A DNA stretch of 64,000 nt from Polytrichum commune (taxonomy: Eukaryota; Streptophyta; Polytrichopsida; Polytrichales; Polytrichaceae), in NCBI GenBank assembly GCA_950295325.1, contig OX485806.1, positions 49,347,169 to 49,411,168 of the forward strand, read 5' to 3'. This document shows positions 20,901-32,801 of the stretch, piece by piece (positions within the stretch are counted from its first letter, which is position 1; each line of letters starts with the position of its first letter). Both the position numbers and the translations under genes were made by a program. The notes under the pieces are model-generated. The model saw nothing but the letters and a program-made list of their open reading frames with translations. It was not told the DNA's origin and did no database searches.

Positions 20901-21180
20901 ATATTGTCGTCCAAGCACTAAAGACCACAACGTGCTCCGCACTTATTTAGGTTGGGACACCAAAAAGAATTTTAAGTGGACAGTGGACTCAGCGTACACA
21001 CCGGTTTGGATAAACACGGATACTATACTTTGTGCTTGGAAGCCGCGCAAAGGTTCCAACACAGAAGCAATGACCATCCCCCAAAAACATATAGATTTTG
21101 CCAAAGACAACTTGGCACGTATTGCAGCTGCGGAAAATGACGCCGAGAATGGATATGAAGCGGAAGATGGAGTTGGGTAA
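17997..21180 (+). CDS. DUF7869-type putative transposase (two exons, one nonsense codon)
   Basis: Exon 1 runs to 19527 (donor GTTTGT) and exon 2 spans 19661-21180 (acceptor TTTTTTCCAG); the junction reads VTG / MIAHGHGDVKYAHYGLDFYP in frame. The C-terminal half has the signature of the family: LHVQLDNCTKDNKCRYVFCF, SLLVAKGIFKEVFVSF and MVGHTHDDIDASFGRWSMKL. The paired Asp in LDNCTKDN and the GHTHDDID block look like RNase H-fold transposase carboxylates; that reading is inference. A CxxC pair (ARCTTCEKYKG) and CPCYARKIK suggest zinc binding. One in-frame TGA (18912-18914) interrupts ...ADFYRF / KYSSLG; CGA to TGA would be the simplest origin. The start is uncertain (17997 or 18051). Length about 1,010-1,018 residues. 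The gene lies next to, but is distinct from, element A. Confidence 0.75.
19528..19660 (+). other. Intron of DUF7869-type gene
   Basis: A 133-bp GT-AG intron with a T-rich tract ending TTTTTTCCAG; both flanking frames rejoin in phase 1. Confidence 0.75.
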
Positions 21181-21590
21181 ACATAACATAGGTGAAAGTT
21201 AACGGCGGGAAAAAACATTAGTGCTTAGTAGTCTTGGTTTTTAATAGACTTAGTAGACTTGTCACACTCCATTGTGGTATACGTTTGGGATGTGCCATCC
21301 AAAACCATAAGAACCTTACTTATAGGATGCGCACCCCAAACTCTATAATGACATAAACCATTTGTTTTTTAGATTCGCTTGTTATTTTCCACATGGAGTT
21401 CACGTTTTCATTATAATTGCAATTTTCTATTTTTAGTATTAGGAATATTCTTTACGTGCGAATTTTTAAATTGTCATGTTCTTGATGTTCCCAACATTCC
21501 ATATGCCCACAATATTGGCATCCCAAACTATGGGCATATTTTATTTTGAGACTTTCAAAAGTCTCCGATTAACGAATATAGTGTTATTTG
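21181..21590. other. 3' flank of DUF7869 gene up to a truncation breakpoint
   Basis: AT-rich, no gene. Similarity of the next (minus-strand) transposase gene to its sister copy stops at about 21575-21593, marking the left breakpoint of element A. Confidence 0.5.
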
Positions 21591-21592
21591 TT

Positions 21593-23020
21593 TTCTTGCA
21601 TATAAGGCCAACTGCTATGACCTCTCAGTCCGGTGATGCTGTCAATGATCCCCCCTCGCCCAATGCGCTTGAAGGAAGTGACTGTGTTTCGAATACTCGG
21701 GGTGCTGAGGTGTTGGTACCTATCCATGACAAACTTCATGGACTCCAGGTCCATAACTTTATTGGGATCAGATCCCGTGCGTAGAAGATACTTGGCCAGG
21801 AACTCTTTACTTGCAGCCAATGCAATGGCAGAGTTGGTGGCGGTGGGAGTCCTCTCAACCTCTCTACCAATGAGATCATGAATTTCGACCTTAGACTCTC
21901 TACATACACCTTGCGAAACGGGGTGATGGTGATGACCCATATGGATGCATGCACGGGTCATGTCACCTTTGCCAAGAACATAGTACATCTTAGCTTGGCA
22001 AGTATCAAGACAGTAGGGTGGTGTTTTACAGACCTTACAAACGAGAGATGACCCAGCTGGAGGATCAGCTCCTGCGGAGAAGGGTGAGGCGGTACAGCCT
22101 TCCCATTCGGTCTCATTGATGGTAGTGGCCCGATTGGGGCGGTTGAGGTAATCACAACCCTCGTTATTACAACGTAGATGGCCAACACAACATGAAAACC
22201 GGAAGGTCAAGCCGAGATCATTGGTAATGTTAGACGTCTTTGTCCTACACCAAGCATGACCGTCGAAACGTTTGTCCATTCCGAACATGAATCTAGCATG
22301 GGAATGGGGAGCATCAGCTCCCAGAGGAGGGAACTCAAAGATGACGTCGCCGTCAAAAACAGAAGGGATGAACTCAACCTTCTCATGCCTAACAGATTCA
22401 TAATCAATACTCTTGAGGATGTTCTTGGACCCTGGTCGGGTTGCAAGCAACTTCAAGTGGTGGACAACACTGGGACGATCTATAGACACACCTGGGTGAA
22501 CTGGGGGTCTGGAAGTAGATGGTTGACTTACAGTAGGCGAGTGTGGAATCCTGGGAGGATTGATGAAGGGTTGATCCTGCGATGGAGGTGGGGTAAGTGA
22601 GGCAAAGTCAGAGGCAGGTGGCACATCATCATCAGAGTCATCGCTGAGATAGGTAACCTCTTGGATGTCGGGCTCCTTCTTGACCATCGCCAGAAGAGGA
22701 GCCTGCGTGGTGGACGTGAGGGACACGCCTGGTGTTAGCAACACAGTTGTGGTGGCCATCTCCGACTCGGTGACGCCTATGGCCTTGTATGTTCCAGGGA
22801 GCAAGAACCAAACTCTACCATCGTTAATGCGAAAGGACATCTGAAGGACAGTGTGACTCAAGTCACCGTTGTCATTAAAGACCTCTTCCTCAACATGAAT
22901 TGAGTCTGGGTGGAATCTAAACCTCAAACTAAGGAATGACTCTGCGACTTTGGCTAGACCATCATCTCCTAGAGGGATCATAAGGGGGATGGAATGGTGC
23001 AGTGCTCGGATGGTGGCCAT
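21593..23020 (-). pseudogene. MULE-like transposase with WRKY-GCM1 finger, 3'-truncated (copy A)
   Basis: An open frame of about 476 codons from ATG 23020: MATIRALHHSIPLMIPLGDD, LRFRFHPDSIHVEEEVF, an acidic VTYLSDDSDDDVPPAS and a proline-rich linker. A DNA-binding finger follows, with DGHAWCRTKTSNITNDLGL and CCVGHLRCNNEGCDYLNR, typical of the WRKY-GCM1 zinc fingers attached to MULE transposases. Next come CKVCKTPPYC and TRACIHMGHHHHPV. It stops after SITGLRGHSSWPYMQENK exactly where the sister copy (58918-63966) continues into the catalytic domain, so the catalytic core and the SWIM finger are missing. No internal stops, so the truncation may be fairly recent. Start supported by alignment with the sister copy. 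Confidence 0.75.
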
Positions 23021-23250
23021 TGTAGAAGGAATGTAAATGCGAGTTGGCCAAACGGGCAATGGACTTAAGCTGAGCAGAAAGTGGGCTGTGTATATAGTGA
23101 TGTGATGAGCAGGCCATGGCAAGAGGGAATATGTGAAAGACGGCGGAGACTTGGATTAGTAGTGGAATAATAAGCCGACTCATGATAGCAACATGATTAA
23201 GAACTAAAAATGCACTGTAGCAATTACTTAAGTTAGTCATGATCATATGC

Positions 23251-23930
23251 CAATCCAATGTACATATATTAAGAAAAAACATGAGGTTGAATGCCGAGTG
23301 CCGTAATTATAAATACACCAGAGACCACGTGAACCATTTAGTGGATGTAAAGGACATTATAATATATATATAGGCAAATATATAGGGCATGTAGGATTAC
23401 AGTGTACTACAATAAAGCTATATCAAACTAATCCCACCCCAAGCCTAGCCTAAATCCTCTCTGGCCTCACTAATTGAACCTGAAAAGAGCGTATCGAGGC
23501 CGAGACTAGGAATTCCAGACATCAAAATCAAAATCTATCCCTTACTAATCCCACCCAAGCCTAGCCCAAACCCTCTCTGGCCTCACTGATTGAACCTGAA
23601 AGGAGCGTATCGGGGCCGAGACTAGGAATTCCATAAATCAAAATCAAAATCTATCCCTTACTAATCCCACCCAAGCCTAGCCTAAACCCTCTCTGGCCTC
23701 ACTAATTGAACCTGAAAATAGCGTATCGGGGCCGAGACAAGGAATTCCAGAAATCAAAATCAAAATCTATCCCTGACTAATCCCTCCCTGACCTACTAGC
23801 CATTCCAATATAGATATATTAAGAACAAACATGAGGCTGAAAGGCGAGTGCCGTAATTATAAATACACTAGAGACCACGTGAACCATTTAGTGGATGTAA
23901 GGGACATTATAATATATATTGGCAAATAAG
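23251..23930. repeat. Nested direct repeats in spacer of element A
   Basis: Outer direct repeat: about 23251-23378 and 23803-23928 (shared GAGTGCCGTAATTATAAATA and GAGACCACGTGAACCATTTA). Between them are three tandem units of about 118 bp (from about 23425, 23541 and 23659) that each contain GGCCGAGAC next to GGAATTCC, related to the intron palindrome described for the methyltransferase-like gene. Confidence 0.82.
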
Positions 23931-24022
23931 GTCATAAGAATAACGGCCGCCACGAATATTGTGGAGTGCATGATAGTAGCTATGCAATAATAAATTCTAA
24001 ACACTAGAATGCTACATTCTGA

Positions 24023-24469
24023 TTAGCGACGAAGACGCTTATGGGGACCTTTGCCATTTTTGTCACCGTCATGTTTATGACAATGGTCAATCCCTAAACT
24101 ATGAACTGCAGTGCATCCTTCGCAACCCAGTCCCTGACCTTTGGGACGTGGGGCACTCCTTAATAGAGATCTAGAGTAAGTGCCCGGTTTAATAATCCCT
24201 ACTCTAGAATAGGCATGAGTCTGTAAAGTAGATTTGTCCTCTATCAGCATTGCAACATCCTCTTGCGAAGATGGAGTCCGTGCATGTGGACTCTGAACCA
24301 TGACGGCCGGAGTAACTGAGTAGTCATGTGGGACGATCGCCGGAGTCAACTGAGCAATCTTCATGTTGTTGACGTCTGCAGAACCATCGATGGACAACGT
24401 GGTGTGAATTTGAGATGAACTAGGGGCACGTAAAGGAGCAAGGCTTGGGAAACTTGAGTCAGTACCCAT
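24023..24469 (-). CDS. Small basic-tailed protein of element A
   Basis: 148 residues from ATG 24469 (MGTDSSFPSLAPLRAP) to a stop at 24023. The start is set by the sister gene at 57057, which begins MGTDSSLPRLAPLG, and by a conserved leader ending TTCTTCTCCA. No known domain. A serine/threonine/proline-rich N-terminus leads to a strongly conserved block IEDKSTLQTHAYSRVG / KPGTYSR, then Cys/His residues (GCEGCTAVHSLGIDHCHKHD) that could bind metal, and a basic tail KGPHKRLRR resembling a nuclear localisation signal. Transcribed divergently from the 13-exon gene through a shared 439-bp promoter. Conservation in both copies argues for function within the element. In three-gene VANDAL MULEs a comparable accessory slot is held by VANB, but there is no sequence evidence for homology. 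Confidence 0.78.
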   Translation of the reverse strand: MGTDSSFPSLAPLRAPSSSQIHTTLSIDGSADVNNMKIAQLTPAIVPHDYSVTPAVMVQSPHARTPSSQEDVAMLIEDKSTLQTHAYSRVGIIKPGTYSRSLLRSAPRPKGQGLGCEGCTAVHSLGIDHCHKHDGDKNGKGPHKRLRR

Positions 24470-24908
24470 TGGAGAAGAATATGATGAGATGACATGATGG
24501 AATGGGTACAAGTAATCGGATATTATATACACCAAGGGTAAACACCAATACCCGAATATTTGACAACTTGTTAGATCAATACATAGTCAATATTTATTTA
24601 TGGAAATGCTGGACAATTTGTTTCATGTAGGAATAGAATGTAAGACAACAATAGTCAATCCTTTAGCACCACCAAATATCTGACATGGCAAGATTGGAAT
24701 ATGTAAAAGAGGTTTTAGCGGCGCCTTTTGTAGTGTACTAATGCAGTGTGGATTAACCGAGGGATTATTTAAGAAGCCTCAGATTAATTATCTAAAACCA
24801 ATGAGAACATAATTATCCAAAATGTGAACATAATGATGGCGCAAAGATGTAAATTATGACAGACTTGACAATGATATATAAGAACTGTTTGCTTCGGTAT
24901 TGTTAGAT
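24470..24908. promoter_or_regulatory. Divergent promoter between small gene and 13-exon gene (copy A)
   Basis: 439 bp separating two divergent ATGs. It shares with 56673-57056 (in inverted orientation) the blocks CCACCAAATATCTGACATGG and AGCGGCGCCTTTT and a TTGATTATTTATTTATG-like block. Conserved non-coding DNA at the same place in both copies is what a bidirectional promoter would look like; no transcription start can be assigned. Confidence 0.6.
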
Positions 24909-27900
24909 ATGAACACTAGGTCGAGAGCGAGAGCAGATCGAGAAGTTAGAAGGAATATTGAAAAACAGAGGCGTATTGAGAGAAGGCAAAGGTTCGAATC
25001 ACGAGAGAGCATAGGGACGCCGTACAACTTGCGGACAACAATGGGTAGACGAGGGCTTAATTCTGCTAGGGGCACAGGTAGAGGTTCCAAAGGAGAAAAA
25101 ACGTTTGATGTCTCAACGGTAGCTCCCATCATTTTATTTCCTGTATTGGAGGAAGAGAACCAAGTTGACAAAGGGGGCAGTGAGGTGTTGATTATCTGCA
25201 AGCCTAATGCCATTTTTTTTATGTGTATTCACGGTAATTAGAATAGTTGACAAACATTAACTTCCATCGGCTCCTTTATATTGTATTTTATCTTTGGTGT
25301 GGGATTGTGAATTGGGTTTGGGTTGGGCATCTGGAACAACGACTTATGCAGACACAGCTTCAACCTGGGGCAGCCTCAAGTGCCTCCACATCAGATGAGA
25401 GTGAGGAGCAGGTTTGTAAAGATTGGACTCAATTGGTGATTTTTAGGGCTATTGGTGTAGGATTAGGTAGCTTTGCAAAGCTAACGCTGTCTCAGGCCAA
25501 CTTCATAGCTAATGAGCACAGGACATATACACTTGACACACCCTAGGAGAATTTGATTGCGGCGCTGATGTGGGTGATCTTCGAGAAGCCAGCATGGACA
25601 ATGAAGAGCAACACTTTGGGGAAGAGGTAGGTTGTCCCACCCATAAATAATTGAATGTAAATTTTTGGTGTGAATTGAAATATTATGGAACCTATACTCG
25701 GAACCTATATTCTGGAACCTATACTCGGCGAAGGTGAGGGTGAGGGTTGAGGGTTGAGCTTATGGGTGCGGGTGAACGGCTTTAGGGATGGCGGACCAAA
25801 GAACGGAATTTGACAACGTGGGGGCCGAGACTAAGGACCGGGTACTGTACTTCCATTGATTTGAGTCTCAGGGTGGGTGAGGGAAGAAGGGATTCTGGTA
25901 GGGGGTAGATGTGTCAAGTTTTGATTTTTCTAAAAATCTGAGACTGAAATGTAGGACTCATAAAAGGTGTTTTGGCCTCGACACACATTTTTTGGGGTCT
26001 AATATGTTAGTGAGTTTGATATGACTATGAGGTTGACTTGGGGTTGAGGGAATATGGTTCGGGGGTTAGGAGTTGATATGTGACTGAATTTGATTTGAGT
26101 CTCAGGGTGGGTGAAGGAAGAGGGGATTCTGGTAGGGGGTAGATGTGTCAAATTTTGAATTTTCTAAAAATCTGAGATTGAAATGTAGGACTCATAAAAG
26201 GTGTCTCGGCCCCGACACACATTTTTTGGGGTTTATTATGTTAGTGAGTTTGATATGACTATGAAGTTGACTTGGGGTTGAGGGAATCTGGTTCAGGGGT
26301 TAGGAGTTGATATGTGACTGAATTTGATTTGAGTCTCAGGGTGGGTGAGGGAAGAGGGGATTCTGGTAGTGGATAGATGTGTCAAGTTTTGATTTTTCTA
26401 AAAATCTGAAATTGAAATGTAGGACTCATATAAGGTGTCTCGGCCCCGACACACATTTTTTGGGGTTTAATATGTTAGTGAGTTTGATATGACTATGAGG
26501 TTGACTTGGGGTTGAGGGAATATGGTTCGTGGGTTAGGAGTTGATATGTGACTAAATTTGATTTGAGTCCAAGGGTGGCTGGGGGTTGAGGGAAATCTGG
26601 TAGGTGGTTAGGTGGTAGTGTTGATTTTCAATTGATCGAGGTGAATATATGGATCTGCTAAAAGCGTTTATGTGTACTGCCGAGGAAGTGATTCTTATTT
26701 TCTTAAAAATAAAATTTCTAAATTGTAGGTACATGCTGCATCTTCGCCACCTTCTACACAAGTATCAGAAAGAATGCAGCCAGATTTGGAAATCCTTGAG
26801 GACGGGCTTGAGGGAGAGGAAGATATTCTTGGGGATGATGCTCAATTTATGGCTGATAAGGATGAGATTCGGACTCGGCAGAAACTTAACTCAGTGTCCA
26901 CGATCACAAGCTTGAGATTGCAACCCGTCAGTTTCTCGCGATTTTGTATTCCTTTGTGCAGAATGCTTGCAATGCCAATGGTAAGGACAACTCTATCATC
27001 CGATCTTGCTAAGCTCGAGCAAGAGTTTGTTCATGGATATAGGGAGGGCGCTTCAGTTTTTTATGTCACAACCACCAATGAAGACGGTAAGACACAAGAA
27101 GTGTTAGAAGCTGATAAAGCTTCTTGGGGTCCTATTGGAACGCCAAAAACGACGTTTTCAACACGTTCCTCCTATCAGATCCAAATTTGGCACACTTAAC
27201 AAATATAATGATTTTTGTGTGTGACGGAAACCATAGGCGTCAAGCATGGTTAAATCACATTGACAGACTTCACCGAACTGAGGAGTCTTGGCATTATTTG
27301 GTGGACTTGATTCTCCTTGAAATAAATGGGAAAGTTGGACTTGTTATGCAAATCATGCACAACATTAACAAGTAATACATTTTCTTTTCATATGCATTCT
27401 ATCATATTCATTTCGAGCAAATTTTCACTTATTTTCATTTCAATAATCTAATATCTTTCACTTGATTTTGATTTTAGACATACCGAGGACTCGCACGTGA
27501 AGACCAACATTGTCCATACCATGTTCAGGATTTAGAAATATGGTCTGATGTCAATTGATCAGTTTAGTGACCTTTTGAGTCATGCAGATTTCAAAAGATG
27601 TAAGAAGTCACAAAAATGACTTGGTATTCGTTGCCATTAAATGTGTTTACAAACTTCACATTTCAGGTGATTTGTTAGTTTGATTTCACATTTTTTTTAA
27701 GTCATGAATAATGATTTTCTATTGATCGCAACCGGCTAATTTCGTGAATCTTCAAATCTTGTTTTCATTTTCTTATGACATTTTGGTTTATGTATTCTTG
27801 TTCTCTCTTTGTGCAGCACGAAGTGGGTCTCGCTGCGGACGATGGTGTACGTCAGCTTGTGGAGCAAACAAAAGGAGAAGTCTCCCCTGCTGACAAGGCG

Positions 27901-29520
27901 GCTGCAATGAATGCCGCAATTGAGAAGAAAGTTGTGGCACTTCGCATCAAGATGGGAAAACTTGTTGTTGTGGCTAACCCGGAGCTTACCGACGGTTGGC
28001 TTTGTGAGGTAGGTACCCTACACCTTTGGCCATATCAATTTGTTCAGCTTATCCTTGAGAAGATGACTCAGGAACTCACAAACCCTCTGTCACACAGATC
28101 GAGCGACATTACACCCTAAACTCACTCTCACCGGAACTCAACTTAGAGAAGCTCCAGCTCATTGCAACTTCTAGGGCGTCTCCCGCATTCAAAATAAAAT
28201 GGCTAGAATACTTTAATTCATCTGCTTCCACTCGCGAGGCCCGCAGGCTACCTCCCAAGCCCATCAACGAAGAGAGATTGGCAAATTTCCTGGCTAAAGC
28301 AAGTTTTTGGGCAGGAGTAAGTCTACTGATTTCATGAATTTTCAATTATTTGAGTTTCTCGTTGGCATATCTTTTATCTACATCACATTCTAAATTTCAT
28401 TGACGCAATCGTGCATTTGCTATTTTGCTTATGCAATTCGTGCAGCTAATGCTTATTGTCTTGGTTACTAGATTTCTGAGCAGGCCAGTATTGTTTTTGA
28501 CGAGACCATGCATCAAGACCGACTTCCAATCAACATGAATCTTGCCAGTGAGCCAATGTTGTTGCCCGCGTATATCGAAGACTGTCGCATGAAGTTATAG
28601 GACCATGCGTTCAACACATATTTCAAAAGACACGATTCCTTCAAGAAAGGTGACGACTTTGTTGGATTTGACGGATCTGACCTAGTTGTCCGCAGAGTTC
28701 TTTTTAGGTACGTCTCAAATCTTGAAGTAATTCTCATTAATTTCAATAATTGTTTCAGTTGATATTATGTGACTTGCTACTTCAGGAATTCAAGAATTTA
28801 ATGTTATGTGCTATGTCGTAACCCAGGTACTTTAAGTACGAGCTTTTGGCGAAAGATGCTATTTCCAAAGAAGACCTTCCTGTATTCTTGACCACATGGC
28901 TTGATAGATCAAATTTAGCGTGCATGTTCTCAGCTCATCAACAATGCACGTGGACAACTTCTCACCTTGCCGGCGGTGCCTGGTATCTTGATTGCGCTGC
29001 AAGTTTTACGCCTGCTTTTGAGACTGAGCTCAGAAAGTCAAGGGAGGATGTAGGTGATTCTGGAATTGAAATGTTGGACTTACAGGCCATTGAAGATGAG
29101 AATGAGAGGGCAAAGGCAATGAAACGACGCATCGAAGAGGACCGAAAGAAAGCGCTGAGGGTCAAAGAGGCTGAGGAGAGAGCTGATCAAAAAGAGCGAG
29201 AGAAGCTACAAAAGTCACTAGAGAAGTCCACCAAGAAGGGCAAAAGGAAAATGAACCCCCCTCCAGAGCCAGAAGGTAAGAGTCCCGTTGCTCCTAGTCC
29301 AACATATGAATATGGCTCTCATGCTCCAACATTTTCTAGAGGAACAAAACGCGATTCCTCCTACGAGCAGTTGAATCAAATTCCTATTTTGACACCGGTG
29401 GAGGAGCTTGAGATCCAACTTGAAGAGCTCATTCTCAACTCCTCAATGGAGGACATTATTGGGGGTGACACGGGTGAATTCACCCCTTCCTACAACGAGT
29501 TGAAAAGATTCATGCTTAAG
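24909..29520 (+). CDS. N-terminal and ParB-like exons 1-9 (copy A)
   Basis: Exon 1 (ATG 24909) is rich in Arg/Glu and ends at GAG/GTGTTG. Exons 2-3 are tiny (49 and 80 nt) and were recognised because both copies keep them with the same phase (SDEREFDCGADVGDL here, SDHREFDRNAHVVDL in copy B). Exon 4 holds RTRQKLNSVSTI, RMLAMPMVRTTLSSDLAKLE, EFVHGYREGASVFYVTTTNE and the DGNHRRQAWLNHI motif. Exon 6 (EVGLAADDGVRQLVEQTKGE) and exon 7 (KIKWLEYFNSSASTREARRL) are open. Exon 8 has a TAG at 28598 where copy B has tryptophan. Exon 9 is fully open and carries the coiled coil and LQKSLEKSTKKGKRKM basic patch. Confidence 0.78.
25627..26728 (+). repeat. Intron 3 of copy A: ~232-bp minisatellite
   Basis: A 1.1-kb intron made largely of about three 230-bp units (GAGTCTCAGGGTGGGTGAGG ... 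GGAGTTGATATGTGACTGAA). Each carries one GTGTCTCGG-CC-CCGACACAC-type inverted repeat followed by ATTTTTTGGGG (near 25970, 26201 and 26437). Confidence 0.85.
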
Positions 29521-31317
29521 GTACTGCCCTTCCATAATGTTGTCATCACAGGTTGGGCTTCACATTTATGCACTTCAATATGGTCCACATTTATCATTAA
29601 GTAGTTACTGCCTTTCATATCTCAGCAATCGGAACCGAAACATGGATAGAGTACCTGTGATTCATATGTAGAGTAGCAAAACTACATGAGGGTACAAAAA
29701 TGTGTAATGAAATTTGAGTCCAAGTACAAGGTTTCGGACCTGATATTTAAGTTTCAGTCCAAGTAATCTGATTTGAGTTTAAGGATAAGTGTGGGTTTGG
29801 TAGAATCTGGTAGGGGGTAAGGGTGTCATTTTCGAATTCAGTTAGTAATCTGAAATTGAAATGTAGGTCTCAGGAAGACTGTGGGTTGAGGGAATCTGGT
29901 TCGGGGGTTAGGAGTTGATATTTGACTGATTATGATTTGAGTCTAAGGGTGGGTGAGGGAAGAGGGAAATCTGGTAGGGGGTAGAAGTGTCAAGTTTTGG
30001 TTTTTCTAGAAATTTGAAATTGAAATGTAGGACTCATAAAAGGTGTCTCGGCCCCGACACACTCTTTTTGGGGTCTAATATGTTAGTGAGTTTGCTATGA
30101 CTGTGAGCTTGACTGTGGGTTGAGGGAATCTAGTTCGGGAGTTAGGAGTTGATATGTGACTGAATTTGATTTGAGTCTAAGGGTGGCAGGGGGTTGAGGG
30201 AAATCTGGTAGGGGGTAGAAGTGTCAAGTTTTGATTTTTCTAAAAATCTGAAATTGAAATGTAGGATTCATATAAGGTGTCTCGGCCCCGATACACATTT
30301 TTTGGGGTCTAATATGTTAGTGAGTTTGATATGACTGTGGGTTGAGGGAATCTGGTTAGGGGGTTGGGAGTTGATATTTGACTGAATTTGATTTGAGTCT
30401 AAGGGTGGCTGGGGGTTGAGGAAAATCTGGTAGGGGGTATAAGTGTCATGTTTTGATTTTTCTAAAAATTTGAAATTAAAATGTAGGACTCATAAAAGGT
30501 GTCTCGGCCCCGACACACTCTTTTTGGGGTCTAATATGTTAGTGAGTTTGATATGACTATGAGGTTGACTTGGGGTTGAGGGAATCTAGTTCGGGGGTTA
30601 GGAGTTGATATGTGACTGAATTTGATTTGAGTCTAAGGGTGGCTGGGGGTTGAGGGAAATCTGGTAGGGGGTAGAAGTGTCAAGTTTTGATTTTTCTAGA
30701 AATTTGAAATTGAAATGTAGGACTCATAAAAGGTGTCTTGGCCCCGATACACATTTTTTGGGGTCTAACATGTTAGTGAGTTTGATATGACTGTGAGCTT
30801 GACTGTGGGTTGAGGGAATCTGGTTAGGAATTAGGAGTTGATATTTGACTGAATTTGATTTGAGTCTAAGGGTGGCTGGGGGTTGAGGAAAATCTGGTAG
30901 GGGATTAAGAGTTGATATTTTAACTGAATTTGATTTGAGTCTGAGGGTAGGTGGGGGTTTAGGGAATCTGGTAGGGGGTAGGGTGTTATTATTTAGTTTT
31001 GGTTTTAATCTGAAATTGAAATGTACGTCTCAGAAAGCTTGTCTCTTTTTGGCCTTTGATATTTGAGTGACTTTGATATGTCTGTGAGGGTATGTGGGGG
31101 TTGAGGGGAACCTTGTAGGGGGTTCGTTGTTTGATATTTGAGTGAATTTGATTTCAGTCTGGTAGGTGGTTAAGGGTTTTCCTATTAAACTTGGTTTTTA
31201 ATTTTGAGTCAAGTATAAGGGTCCGAAACCTGGTTTTTAAGTTTGAGTCCAAGTTAGGAATCAGTCTCATTCCTATATTTCATTATGAATGTTTTTTTCG
31301 GTCCTTTGATTGTGCAG
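29521..31317 (+). repeat. Intron 9 of copy A: minisatellite of the same family
   Basis: A 1.8-kb intron containing at least four more units of the intron-3 repeat, with GTCTCGGCCCCGACAC-like cores near 30042, 30275, 30499 and 30735, decaying toward 31200. The same repeat in two separate introns of one gene is not explained by a single insertion. Confidence 0.85.
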
Positions 31318-32801
31318 CACTCAAAAAACAAAGCCCGGCACTACAAGGGTTCTCCGGAGGACCATCCCTGTTTGGACTTGATTCTTGCAGATATACCGGA
31401 AGGTCTTCCTGTTCCTGGCATATTAGACCCACCGTCGTCCATTCCCGCTTGGAATCAAGAATCGAAAGAGTGGTTACAACCACTCTTTGACTTTGCCGAC
31501 GAACATCTGCACGACGACGGGGCAATTATTTTGTTTCACCCTTTTCGCATGAGTACGAAGTCCAATATTCTTGGATATTGCAAATCGTATGGTTTTGCAA
31601 TTCGGAAAGAGTGGTGGGGAATGAACCACCTTCATCTCACATCCCCAATAAATCCAGCATCAACTGTAAGATAAAGCTTATGTCTTCTTGTTGATCACCG
31701 CATTCAGTTTCAATTTAATCCTTGAGGTAGTTCTGAGTGTAGACCCACCTAAGTATTATACTCACGTTGTTGTGTTGTTTACTTTGTAAAGTAATATTGT
31801 TCTTTATGTCTGGTACATTGTAGACCATGAGGTTCGGTATTTCATTGGCGGTCAGGAGCGTGCCGGGTTCACCTGCATCGAAGTTTTCATTTCGCCATGT
31901 CCCTGCATTGGATCCTTATGGGGTGGATGTTGCACGGGATGATATTCTCCAGAACTTGGTCTCTCATGAGGACCAGCTAACTAATGGATCCACACCATGG
32001 CGAGGGCCTCGTGAAAAGTCCATGTTTCTAATGCAAATGCTAATTGAAGCATGTAGCTCCCCATGGGATATTATTCTAGACTGCACGGTAGCGACCGGTA
32101 TGTCTTTGTAATCTTCCATTTTAGTTGGTTAATCGTTAATATTGTTTTGGTCTACAAAATTCATAGTTGTTTTTGTACTAAGTATTTTTCAACTTCTTTA
32201 TTTGCAGGATCTTCCATTCATGCATGCCGCAATGTGCACCGTCACATTGTGGCATTAGACGCTGATGTTGATATTTTTGAGGCCTTACTTGCTCCATTGA
32301 TTATCTCTAGAGCAGCCTCTGAAGTCACTCTTGAAGACCGTGTCACCAGTTTAGAGGATCCTGAGGGTGAAGATATCCCCGTAGAGAGGATTGTGAAAAG
32401 ATCTCGGTTTACTAAGTGAGTAAGGTCCACAAATTCTCTTACCTCTGTTATGTTTTTTACTGTCATTTCTTATAAAGTTGAGTTATGAACATGGTACCAT
32501 TGGCATTTGCAGATGCGATAAATTGAGCTATCCTATTCACCGGCCTTTTTTTTGTGACCCTAAATTCTATCCCAGCCCTCCAAAGTCTTGGCAACTTCCT
32601 ACATATGCAAATGGTATTGCTAATCAACTAGCTGGAGGTTCTTATCAGACTTTTACATCTAAATATCATCCGGGAAGAGTTTTAGAGTTTTTGGATATAG
32701 AAGCTTTAGAATCTGATGGTCAGGCCTCCTCTGATGCAGATATTAGTGATTCTAGAATGTCTTCATCATCAGGTGATCACAGTGATTCGGATCTGATGTA
32801 A
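31318..32801 (+). CDS. Methyltransferase-like exons 10-13 (copy A)
   Basis: Four exons (31318-31665, 31824-32097, 32208-32415, 32513-32801), all open. They encode CLDLILADIPEGLPVPG, then EWLQPLFDFADEHLHDDGAI, KEWWGMNHLHLTSPI, TMRFGISLAVRSV, NGSTPWRGPREKSMFLMQML, WDIILDCTVATG / SSIHACRNVHRHIVALDAD, and a tail HRPFFCDPKFYPSPPKSWQL ending in an acidic Ser/Asp stretch. The hydrophobic strand then ADIP, a second strand DDGAIILFHP, and a later D-x-x-x-A-T-G-S...ALDAD give a permuted Rossmann methyltransferase layout. DPPY is replaced by DIPE, so catalytic competence is uncertain. Stop TAA at 32799. Confidence 0.78.

Larger units (their letters stand above)
24909..32801 (+). pseudogene. 13-exon ParB/DGQHR-like + permuted methyltransferase-like gene (copy A)
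   Basis: Exons: 24909-25184, 25352-25400, 25547-25626, 26729-27371, 27478-27666, 27817-28008, 28098-28316, 28472-28707, 28827-29520, 31318-31665, 31824-32097, 32208-32415, 32513-32801. All have GT-AG ends, and lengths match the inverted copy exon by exon (276, 49, 80, 192, 219, 236, 348 and 274 nt are identical). About 1,234 residues. Order: basic helix (RRNIEKQRRIERRQRFESRE); acidic linker; ParB-like FVCDGNHRRQAWLNHI; helical middle; charged coiled coil (ERAKAMKRRIEEDRKKALRV); then LDLILADIPEGLP (motif IV position), DDGAIILFHPFRM, and last DCTVATG/SSIHACRNV...HIVALDAD, a SAM-binding motif I placed after motif IV as in beta-class DNA methyltransferases. Broken by a one-base deletion near 27133, a net 7-nt loss in exon 5, and TAGs at 27533 and 28598. 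Substrate unknown. Confidence 0.82.
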
